6,626 nucleotides of DNA from Anaerolineales bacterium (lineage in GTDB: Bacteria; Chloroflexota; Anaerolineae; Anaerolineales; UBA4823). The stretch's first letter is position 1, and each line of letters opens with the position of its first letter. Below are positions 1 to 5,598 of this stretch, piece by piece. The DNA lies in NCBI GenBank assembly GCA_028687395.1, contig JAQUAE010000103.1:1-6626 (forward strand), in the 5' to 3' direction. Below the pieces are notes generated by a model. That model was not told where the DNA came from. It ran no database searches and saw only the letters and a list, made by a program, of their open reading frames with translations. A program made the position numbers and the translations under genes.

Positions 1-172
1 AGACGATGATCCACAATGTCAGGACGCCCAAGATCAGGCGCATGGTGATCAGGCTGAAGGGCGGAATCACCTCCAGCACCACCTTGCTCACCACGTACAT
101 CCCGCCCCAGATGGCGGAAGCGCCCAGTCCGGCCCAAATGCCAAAGCGTCGCATCGCCCGTTTCGCCGTCAT
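1..172 (-). CDS. EamA/DMT-family transporter, N-terminal part (cut by window edge)
   Basis: Reading the minus strand from the ATG at 172-170 gives 57 codons that stay open to the window edge. The peptide begins MTAKRAMRRFGIWAGLGASA and continues with IWGGMYVVSKVVLEVIPPFS, followed by a second hydrophobic run with LITMRLILGVLTLW. The WGGMYVVSK..L..IPPFSL...R pattern is the usual start of EamA (drug/metabolite transporter, RhaT-like) proteins: first membrane helix at about residues 10-32, a short Pro-Pro loop, then a second helix from about 39. Members are typically around 300 residues with ten helices, so about four fifths lies outside the window. Substrate cannot be inferred. The start overlaps the stop of the upstream protease gene by 4 nt (ATGA, 169-172). 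No Shine-Dalgarno sequence precedes it, so coupled translation is likely. Family assignment is good; specificity is unknown. Confidence 0.82.
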   Translation of the reverse strand, partial: MTAKRAMRRFGIWAGLGASAIWGGMYVVSKVVLEVIPPFSLITMRLILGVLTLWIIV

Positions 173-2097
173 CGGCTGATGAATGGGAAGAAGTAAAGTA
201 AGCCGTTCAGCGTCGCGACGGGTGGACCGCTGATAGGGATGAGCAGCTCATCGCTGGTGACGCCGTAAGCGGCGTTTTCGATGAGCACTGTTCCGCTCAG
301 CGGCGTCTGCACCGTCAGGGTGACGCTGCGGCTCTCCCCGGCGAGCAGGGAGGCGAAATCCCAGCGCAGCACACTCCCGGTTTGGGAGTAGGGGGCGCTG
401 GCGCTGATGAAGGCGGTGTGCGCGGGGAGGGCGTCGGTAAGGATGACGTTGTGCGCCGGGCTGAGCACGTCGCTGTTGGTGATGGTCAGGGTATAGGTCA
501 ACAGGTCCCCAAAGGCGGTGAAGCGCTGAGATGGGGTTTTGTGGATCTGGGGCACAGCGAGCTGGTAGGCGGCGTAGGCGTCGATGCGCCCCCAGCCGAA
601 GGTGTTGTTGGGGATGCTGCTACCCGGCACCCCGCCGCAATCTTCGCTGGCGGTGAGCGGGACGGCGCTGCGCTCGACCAGCATTTGCAGCAGGTCGGGC
701 TGGCCGCGCAGACCCGAATTGGCGGACACCAGCAGGGCAACCAGGCCGGCGACGTGCGGCGCAGCCATGCTGGTGCCACTGAGGGAGTAATACAGGGGGT
801 TCGTATAACTGGAGGTGATGCTCACGCCCGGCGCGGTCACCTCGGGTTTCAGGCGGTTGCTGCCATCCACGCTGACCGGCCCCCAACTGGAGAAGCTGGC
901 AATGGCGTCGAGCTGGTTGGTAGCGCCCACGGTGAGGGACGCGGCGTAAATGGCTGCCGGGGTCATAACTGTGTAGCACTTTCCCAATCCATCGTCACCG
1001 TAGTTACCTGCGGAGTGCACCGTGGCGATGCCCGCGGCGCGCACTGCTTCTACCACGCTTAGCAGCACGTTCGGATCGCTGCAGCCTTCGGCTACCGGGC
1101 AGGTCCAGGAATTGTTGATCACGTCTGGCGCCAGGTCGGGCCGCGGGTCGCTGCCATCGATGCGCGTCGGCGCGATGAACCACTGGTAGCACTCGGTGTA
1201 GGTCGCCGGCGTTCCCCAGCCCTGTTCCATATTACGGCAGCCGATCCATTTTGCACCTGGCGCCATGCCGATGTGGGTGTTTTGGGCGTCCCGGCCGCCT
1301 GCCAGGATGCCCATGGTGTGCGTGCCGTGCCCGCCGTCGTCGCAGGGCGCTGGTGAATCGAAGCCGCAGGGATTCCCGGGTGCTGTACGGGAATCATTGG
1401 CGTGGATGGCGTCGTGCCAGGCGTAGTCGTGGTCCGCCGCGCTGCCGTTCCAGCCGCGATATTGGTCGATCAATGCCGGGTGTTGCCAGGCGTAGCCGGT
1501 ATCCTGCCCGCCAACCACCGCCCCCTGGCCAGTAATCCCGGCTGCCCACACCTTATCCGCGTTTACCTTGAGCAAGTTCCATTGTGCGCTTTCGGCCTGG
1601 GGGCTATCAGGAACGAGTGGTGCCCTTTCGATTGGGCCTGCCCCGGGTTCCTGCAGGCGCACGTGCGGGTTGGCTGAGAGGCGGGCGACGTCCTTGCGGC
1701 GGGCCAGCTCCTGCACCAGGGTTGGCGACCCTTGCGCCCAAACCATGTTCGCCACCCAGAAAGCGCGGTGCGGGACGCCTCGCCGCTGCAACTCCTGCAG
1801 GAGAGGTGCCTGCGTCCGCCGGGCGACCTCTGTCAGGCGCCGGTAGACGTAAGCACCCTTTTCGGCCTTGGTCTTCAGGCTTGCCGCGCCGCTCAAGTCA
1901 GCCTGCTCGGAGAGGACGATCAAGAACTCGGTCTCGCCCGATTGGGCGCGGTCCAGCACCCAAGGGTCCACCTTGGCGTGCCAGGCTGGGCTGAGGGAAA
2001 GGGCGGTCGCCCCTCCAGAGCTGGCTGTCCAGGAGGCACTGGCCAGCAATCCCAGCAGGGGGAGCAGGCGGAGGAACCGGGCGTGCGTCGTTTTCAC
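169..2097 (-). CDS. Secreted subtilisin-like serine protease (S8, bacillopeptidase F-like) with DUF11-like tail
   Basis: This 642-residue protein is an exported endopeptidase of family S8. Residues 1-32 look like a signal peptide: a Lys/Arg n-region, then a Leu-rich core (LLPLLGLLA). Residues about 55-148 resemble an inhibitor I9-type propeptide. The catalytic domain spans about 172-515, with the triad Asp199 (GGQDTG), His257 (GGHGTH) and Ser443 (SGTSMAAPHVAG) and oxyanion Asn365 (SAGN). The stretches NADKVWAAGITGQG, HPALIDQYRGWNG, MAPGAKWIGCRNM and DVINNSW match the bacillopeptidase F branch. Eight cysteines all lie in the catalytic domain (244-487) and may form disulfides. Residues about 519-615 look like a DUF11-type beta-sandwich, and the chain ends in NGLLYFFPFISR, perhaps a surface-sorting tail. 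The start is GTG at 2097, overlapping the stop of the PfpI-family gene by 4 nt (GTGA) and lacking a clear ribosome binding site. The stop overlaps the EamA transporter start in the same way. Natural substrates are unknown. Confidence 0.93.
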   Translation of the reverse strand: MKTTHARFLRLLPLLGLLASASWTASSGGATALSLSPAWHAKVDPWVLDRAQSGETEFLIVLSEQADLSGAASLKTKAEKGAYVYRRLTEVARRTQAPLLQELQRRGVPHRAFWVANMVWAQGSPTLVQELARRKDVARLSANPHVRLQEPGAGPIERAPLVPDSPQAESAQWNLLKVNADKVWAAGITGQGAVVGGQDTGYAWQHPALIDQYRGWNGSAADHDYAWHDAIHANDSRTAPGNPCGFDSPAPCDDGGHGTHTMGILAGGRDAQNTHIGMAPGAKWIGCRNMEQGWGTPATYTECYQWFIAPTRIDGSDPRPDLAPDVINNSWTCPVAEGCSDPNVLLSVVEAVRAAGIATVHSAGNYGDDGLGKCYTVMTPAAIYAASLTVGATNQLDAIASFSSWGPVSVDGSNRLKPEVTAPGVSITSSYTNPLYYSLSGTSMAAPHVAGLVALLVSANSGLRGQPDLLQMLVERSAVPLTASEDCGGVPGSSIPNNTFGWGRIDAYAAYQLAVPQIHKTPSQRFTAFGDLLTYTLTITNSDVLSPAHNVILTDALPAHTAFISASAPYSQTGSVLRWDFASLLAGESRSVTLTVQTPLSGTVLIENAAYGVTSDELLIPISGPPVATLNGLLYFFPFISR

Positions 2098-2615
2098 GCG
2101 GCGAGGGCTGCCACCAGCTCGCGGCAGAAGTCAGGGATGTCGGCCACGACGCGCCCCCAGACCAGGTTGCCTTCCCGGAAGGCAGGCGCGTCCACCCATT
2201 GCGCCCCGGCGTTGACCAGGTCGTCCTTGATGGCGACCGTGCCGGTGGCTTTGCGGTCTTTGAGGATACCGGCGGAAATTAACACCGATCCGGCGTGGCA
2301 GATGGCGGCGATGATCTTACCCTGCTGATCGGCCTCGCGCACCAGCGCCGTGATTTCCGGATAACGGCGCAGCTTATCTGGCGCCCAGCCTCCGGGCACC
2401 ACCACGGCGTCGAAGTCGCGCGCCTGCGCCTGGGCGGCGTCTATGTCAACCTGGGCATCCAGGCCGTTCTTGCCGCGGAAAGTCGCCTGGCGGCCGCTGC
2501 CCACCACGGTCACCTGGGCGCCTTCCTCGCGCAGGCGCATCACCGGCACCCAGAATTCCAGGTCCTCGAACCCGTCCTCGATCAAGACGGCTACACGTTT
2601 GCGTTTAAGCTTCAT
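2094..2615 (-). CDS. DJ-1/PfpI-family protein (type 1 glutamine amidotransferase-like)
   Basis: This 173-residue cytosolic protein matches PfpI/YhbO-like members of the DJ-1 superfamily along its whole length, and its size is normal for them. Visible landmarks are the first strand VAVLIEDGFEDLEF with the conserved acidic residue (Glu17), VVVPGGWAPD at 72-80, and the nucleophile elbow AAICHAGSVLISAG with Cys106-His107. The C-terminal IKDDLVNAGAQWVD and VADIPDF stretches are also typical. The elbow reads CHAGS rather than the commoner CHGP or CHGA. Family members are described variously as intracellular cysteine peptidases, chaperones or glyoxalase/deglycase-type enzymes, and the sequence does not decide between these. 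The ATG at 2615 is preceded by AGGAG with a 7-nt spacer, a convincing start. The gene lies 14 nt after murJ, and its TGA overlaps the GTG of the protease gene. It probably shares an mRNA with both. Confidence 0.9.
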   Translation of the reverse strand: MKLKRKRVAVLIEDGFEDLEFWVPVMRLREEGAQVTVVGSGRQATFRGKNGLDAQVDIDAAQAQARDFDAVVVPGGWAPDKLRRYPEITALVREADQQGKIIAAICHAGSVLISAGILKDRKATGTVAIKDDLVNAGAQWVDAPAFREGNLVWGRVVADIPDFCRELVAALAA

Positions 2616-2622
2616 GCTTACG

Positions 2623-2627
2623 CTCCT
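2623..2627 (-). promoter_or_regulatory. Ribosome binding site of the PfpI-family gene
   Basis: The plus-strand CTCCT reads AGGAG on the coding strand, 7 nt before the ATG at 2615. It fills most of the 14-nt gap after the murJ stop. It is the only clear Shine-Dalgarno sequence for the genes after murJ, so ribosomes loading here may serve the coupled protease and transporter genes too. Confidence 0.75.
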
Positions 2628-2629
2628 GG

Positions 2630-4159
2630 TTAGAGTTTAAGTAACAAGCGGATTTCCGGCAAGATGAACGGCAGCGCCAGTGCGCCGCCTGCCAGGCCAG
2701 CCATCACCGCCAGCGGGACTGCCGGGAGGGGCAGGCGCAGCAGCCCGAACGCCAGCAGGGCGCCGGCGGCGCTGCCCAGGGTTGCTCGCCTCAGGGTGGT
2801 ATCCATCGCCAGCAGGTCGGGGAAGCGCCGCTTGAGCAGCCACCACAGGAGCAGCGCTTCGCCGCTGTACGCCAGGCTGTTCGCCATGGCGATGCCGCCC
2901 GGACCGAGCGCCGGGGCGAGGGGGAGCGCCAGGGCGACGAAAGCTGCCGCGGTGGCTGCGGCTGCCAGCAGCGGCGTGCGGGCATCCTGTTGGGCGTAGA
3001 AGCTGCGCACGGCAATCTCCAGCAAGGCGTGCCCGCTCAGCCCGAGCAGGAAGGCGCGCGCCGTCCAAGCCACGACCTCGGTGCCCGCCGGGTCGAAGCC
3101 CAGCAACCCCACCACCGGGCGGAGGACCACCGCCAGAACGGCCGCGCTGGGCAAGGTGAAAGCCAGCAGGGCGCGCAGCGAGTGGTTGAGCGCCTGGCGG
3201 AAGGCAGCCTGATCGTGGCGGGCAAATTGCGTCGAGAGGGTGGGCAGGAGCACTGTGGCGGTTGCCGTCCCGATCAGGGTTTCGGGTACCTGCATGAACA
3301 GCCAGCCGTACACCAGGGCTGAGACCGCGCCGGGAGGCAGCCGGGAGGCGATGTTGTCCTGCGCCAGGAATATTAGTTGAATGAAGAACACCGTCGCCAC
3401 GCGTGGCCCCAGCAGGGAGAGCACCTGCCTGACCCCGGGGTAGCGTAAGCCGATGGCGGGGCGCCAACGGAACTGGTAGCGCACCAGTCCGGGAACCTGA
3501 ATGGCCAGGAACAGCACCGCGCCCAGGATCACCCCGTACACCAGGCCGTGCACCCCGAGACCGAAAGCGGGAAGCTGCAAGGGGCCGAAGCGGTAACCGC
3601 TCTCCGGCGCCAGCACCAGCACGCCGAACAAGGCGCCCAGGTCGTACATGCTCGGCGCCAGGGCGGGCAGCAAGAAGTGCTGGTTGGTTTGCAGCCCGGC
3701 CATCACCAGCCCGCTCAGCGAGAAAAGCAGCGTGGCGATCAGGTTCAGGCGCATCAAGTCAGCCACCAACGCCTGCTGCTGGCTGGTGAAGCCCGGCGCT
3801 ACCCCCAGGCGCCACGAGACGAGCTGGTTGGCGAACAAGGCCACCAGCAATGATAGCCCGGCTGTCACCAGGAAGACCAGGTTGGCGACCCGGGAAAAGA
3901 GGTCCCACGTCGCTGACCGCCCGCCTTTCTCCAGGAATTCCGAGAGCACCGGGATGAGCGCCATCGCCAGCGCGCCGCCGGAGATCAAAGCGAAGAGCAG
4001 GTCGGGAATGTTGTTGGCGGCGTTGAAGGCATCCAGCTCGCGGGAGAGGCCGAAGCTACGCGCGATCAGCACCTGGCGGGCGAACCCCAGGACTTTCTCC
4101 AGCCCAAAGAATACGGCGACGATCAACGTCGAACGGGCGATGTGTCTCATCCGGGGCAT
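2630..4159 (-). CDS. murJ: MurJ/MviN-family lipid II flippase homologue (divergent)
   Basis: This 509-residue, very hydrophobic integral membrane protein has the length and layout of MurJ (MOP superfamily, about 14 helices), which flips lipid II across the cytoplasmic membrane for peptidoglycan synthesis. Recognisable stretches are VLGFARQVLIARSFG (23-37), DAFNAANNIPDLL (43-55), SGGALAMALIPVLSEFL (60-76) and the TM8 region VPETLIGTATATVLLPTLS (291-309). Manual alignment to E. coli MurJ keeps Arg24 (Arg28 here) and Asp39 (Asp43). Arg18 is replaced by Lys22, Arg52 by Phe56, and the D-R-E set of the TM8 motif (269, 270, 273) by Trp, Leu and Gln. It is therefore a MurJ-family member with an altered cavity; a MurJ paralogue or another polyprenyl-linked lipid flippase is possible. 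The start at 4159 is the first ATG. A second lies at 4150 (Met4), and neither has a strong ribosome binding site. A TATAAT box and a hairpin lie upstream, and the gene heads the tight downstream cluster. Confidence 0.85.
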   Translation of the reverse strand: MPRMRHIARSTLIVAVFFGLEKVLGFARQVLIARSFGLSRELDAFNAANNIPDLLFALISGGALAMALIPVLSEFLEKGGRSATWDLFSRVANLVFLVTAGLSLLVALFANQLVSWRLGVAPGFTSQQQALVADLMRLNLIATLLFSLSGLVMAGLQTNQHFLLPALAPSMYDLGALFGVLVLAPESGYRFGPLQLPAFGLGVHGLVYGVILGAVLFLAIQVPGLVRYQFRWRPAIGLRYPGVRQVLSLLGPRVATVFFIQLIFLAQDNIASRLPPGAVSALVYGWLFMQVPETLIGTATATVLLPTLSTQFARHDQAAFRQALNHSLRALLAFTLPSAAVLAVVLRPVVGLLGFDPAGTEVVAWTARAFLLGLSGHALLEIAVRSFYAQQDARTPLLAAAATAAAFVALALPLAPALGPGGIAMANSLAYSGEALLLWWLLKRRFPDLLAMDTTLRRATLGSAAGALLAFGLLRLPLPAVPLAVMAGLAGGALALPFILPEIRLLLKL

Positions 4160-4192
4160 GGGAGTGTGTGCAACCCTGTCGGTAATAGCTGG

Positions 4193-4232
4193 GGCTGGCT
4201 ATGGAGACGACCCAGGCAACCCATAGCCAGCC
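4193..4232. repeat. Perfect 12-bp inverted repeat in the gcvT-murJ gap
   Basis: GGCTGGCTATGG at 4193-4204 is the exact reverse complement of CCATAGCCAGCC at 4221-4232, with a 16-nt loop. In RNA this makes a strong stem on either strand. Neither side is followed by a run of T, so it is not a canonical intrinsic terminator for gcvT. It could be an unusual terminator or mRNA 3' protector. If the TATAAT box at 4253-4258 works, it would instead be a hairpin in the murJ 5' leader, ending 33 nt before the start codon. A DNA-level protein binding site is less likely given the loop length. Confidence 0.8.
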
Positions 4233-4252
4233 GGCAAGTCGTTTGAGGCGCT

Positions 4253-4258
4253 ATTATA
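4253..4258 (-). promoter_or_regulatory. Candidate -10 box for the murJ operon
   Basis: The minus strand reads TATAAT here, six bases after the gcvT stop codon. At a 16-18 nt spacing I see no good -35 element (the 17-nt position reads CCGTTT, inside the gcvT 3' end). If active, transcription would begin near 4246 and give murJ a leader of roughly 87 nt holding the 12-bp hairpin. The perfect hexamer in a GC-rich background is suggestive, but the missing -35 keeps this tentative. Confidence 0.45.
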
Positions 4259-4264
4259 CCCGCT

Positions 4265-5392
4265 CTATCTCCGGTAAACGGGCGTGTAGAAGGGGCGCTT
4301 GACGATGCGCGCCTTGACGGGCTTGTTGCGAATCAGGATGTCGATCTCATTGCCGATGGCGGCCAGCTCGCGGGGGATGAAGGCCATGCCCAGGTATTTG
4401 GAGGTCGTGGGCGAGAACATGCCCGTGCTGACCACCCCGATCTGCTCGCCTTCGTGCATCACTGGATACTCGGCGCGGGGTACGCTCTTGTCGACCATCT
4501 CGAAGCCCACCAGCACGCGCCGGGGACCTTCCAGCTTTGTTTTGAGCAGGGCGTCCCGACCGATGAACTCCTTCTCGAAGCTGACCGCGAAGGTCAGGCG
4601 CGCTTCGACGGCGTTGATATCCGCCGAGAGCTCGTGCCCGTAAAGCGGCATGCAAGGTTCGAAGCGCAGGCTGTCTCGGGCGGCCAGGCCTATCGGGAGC
4701 ACGCCCTCGCTCTCGCCTTCCTTGAGGATTTTGTTCCACACCTTGAGAGCCTCATCGGCGGGGAAGAACAGCTCGTAGCCATCCTCTCCGGTGTAGCCGG
4801 TGCGCCCCATCAGGATGGGGATGTTCTCCAGGATGGTGCCCTGGACGGCAGTGAAGCGGGGCGCCTGCTGCACGTCGGCGCTGGTGATGCGGTCGAGGAG
4901 TTCCGGAGCCTTCGGCCCCTGAAAGGCGAGCATGTAGGTCTCGTCGGAGATGTCCCTGACCGTGACGTCGAACTCAGTGGCGTGAGCCTGAATCCAGGCG
5001 ACGTCCTTCTCCCGGTTGGAGGCGTTGATGACCAGAAAGTAATACACCTTGCCCTTCTCGGCAGGGTCGGGGAGTTTATAGACGAACAGGTCGTCGATCG
5101 TCCCCCCGTCAGGGTAACAAAACAGGGCGTAGTGGGCTTCGTATAATGCCATCTGGCGCACATCGTAGGTCACGATGTGGTTGACGAAAGTCTCCGCCTG
5201 CAACCCGCGCACTTCCACCTGCCCCATGTGATCGATGTCGAACAAACCGGCAACCCGGCGTGTGGTATGGTGTTCTTGAATCGGACCGGTCGGATATTGA
5301 ACGGGCATCTCCCACCCGGCGAAGGGGACCATCCGCCCGCCGTGATCGACGTGCCACTGGTATAAATGCGTCCTTTTCAATTGTTCAGTCAT
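4265..5392 (-). CDS. gcvT: Aminomethyltransferase, glycine cleavage system T protein
   Basis: GcvT transfers the methylene group from aminomethyl-lipoyl H protein to tetrahydrofolate, releasing ammonia and giving 5,10-methylene-THF. The 375-residue length is normal for the family. The chain shows LYQWHVDHGGRMVPFAGWEMP near the N-terminus in two continuous parts (about 10-20 and 21-30), then the substrate-face stretch GLFDIDHMGQVEVRG (49-63). GGTIDDLFVYKL (96-107) holds the conserved folate-contacting aspartate (Asp100 or 101). RTGYTGEDGYELFF (197-210) and GLAARDSLRFEPCMPLYGHEL (split at 235-245 and 246-255) follow, and a C-terminal GCV_T barrel domain covers about 280-370. The ATG at 5392 has AAGGAG 7 nt upstream, so the start is secure. 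No gcvH, gcvPA or gcvPB is adjacent, so partners must be encoded elsewhere. The leader is too short for a glycine riboswitch. YgfZ-type paralogues are less likely because the canonical motifs are intact. Confidence 0.96.
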   Translation of the reverse strand: MTEQLKRTHLYQWHVDHGGRMVPFAGWEMPVQYPTGPIQEHHTTRRVAGLFDIDHMGQVEVRGLQAETFVNHIVTYDVRQMALYEAHYALFCYPDGGTIDDLFVYKLPDPAEKGKVYYFLVINASNREKDVAWIQAHATEFDVTVRDISDETYMLAFQGPKAPELLDRITSADVQQAPRFTAVQGTILENIPILMGRTGYTGEDGYELFFPADEALKVWNKILKEGESEGVLPIGLAARDSLRFEPCMPLYGHELSADINAVEARLTFAVSFEKEFIGRDALLKTKLEGPRRVLVGFEMVDKSVPRAEYPVMHEGEQIGVVSTGMFSPTTSKYLGMAFIPRELAAIGNEIDILIRNKPVKARIVKRPFYTPVYRR

Positions 5393-5399
5393 TGATTGG

Positions 5400-5405
5400 C
5401 TCCTT
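5400..5405 (-). promoter_or_regulatory. Ribosome binding site of gcvT
   Basis: The coding strand reads AAGGAG, a full match to the Shine-Dalgarno core, with 7 nt to the ATG at 5392. It fixes the start of gcvT. Confidence 0.85.
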
Positions 5406-5439
5406 GATGTGTTCGAAAAACGCTTGGAAGTACGTCTTC

Positions 5440-5445
5440 ATTATA
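5440..5445 (-). promoter_or_regulatory. Candidate -10 box for gcvT
   Basis: The minus strand reads TATAAT, 47 nt before the gcvT start codon. The expected -35 position (about 5462-5469) is GC-rich, with no TTGACA-like hexamer and no extended -10 TG, so an activator or another sigma preference may be involved. The predicted leader is about 40 nt, just enough for the ribosome binding site. The box points away from the ROK promoter, with about 60 bp between the two. Confidence 0.55.
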
Positions 5446-5505
5446 ACCCCGCGACTGGGGAAAGGGCGGCGCGGGGTGGAGCAGGAAATCGCCCCTTCGC
5501 TGGCG

Positions 5506-5543
5506 CTTGACAAGGGGGGACTATTTAATATAATGATGTCAAG
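5506..5543. repeat. 7-bp inverted repeat framing the ROK gene promoter (possible operator)
   Basis: CTTGACA at 5506-5512 and TGTCAAG at 5537-5543 are exact reverse complements separated by 24 nt, with centres 31 bp apart, close to three helical turns. The left arm contains the -35 hexamer and the right arm covers the likely transcription start. Such placement fits an operator for a dimeric or tetrameric repressor, and the ROK protein encoded just downstream is the natural candidate. The left arm is largely the -35 consensus itself, so chance cannot be excluded. Confidence 0.45.
5507..5534 (+). promoter_or_regulatory. Sigma-70 promoter of the ROK regulator gene
   Basis: TTGACA (5507-5512) and TATAAT (5529-5534) are both perfect consensus hexamers, separated by 16 nt, in an AT-rich island within GC-rich DNA. 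Transcription should start near 5541, giving a leader of about 58 nt before the ATG at 5599. A promoter this strong on a repressor gene suggests tight repression, plausibly by its own product. Confidence 0.85.
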
Positions 5544-5588
5544 AAAGTTTCACAATGAAAGAAAGTCTTCCGAACTCCAATCCGGGAC

Positions 5589-5592
5589 AGGA
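5589..5592 (+). promoter_or_regulatory. Ribosome binding site of the ROK regulator gene
   Basis: AGGA lies 6 nt before the ATG at 5599. It supports that start over the in-frame ATG at 5536, which sits between the -10 box and the predicted transcription start and so would not be in the mRNA. Confidence 0.6.
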
Positions 5593-5598
5593 TTTCCT

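Noticed and set aside
382..1062. A 681-bp plus-strand open frame opposite the S8 protease
   Set aside because: The minus strand carries the protease oxyanion Asn, catalytic Ser and surrounding motifs here. The plus-strand product is Gly/Val/His-rich with no family resemblance, as expected of GC-rich antisense.
4193..4232. Intrinsic terminator for gcvT
   Set aside because: The stem is strong, but neither strand has a T-run after it, so I kept it as an inverted repeat of undecided role.
4454..5146. A plus-strand open frame opposite gcvT
   Set aside because: It lies antisense to conserved GcvT motifs, with no ribosome binding site or recognisable domain.
5393..5440. Glycine riboswitch upstream of gcvT
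   Set aside because: The predicted leader is only about 40 nt and shows no paired aptamer structure; a glycine aptamer needs far more sequence.
5427..5440. Small inverted repeat GAAG-TACGT-CTTC in the gcvT leader
   Set aside because: A 4-bp stem is too short to separate from chance.
5536..5598. An alternative in-frame ATG at 5536 giving the ROK protein 21 more residues
   Set aside because: It sits 1 nt after the -10 hexamer and before the predicted transcription start, with no ribosome binding site. The ATG at 5599 has AGGA 6 nt upstream.
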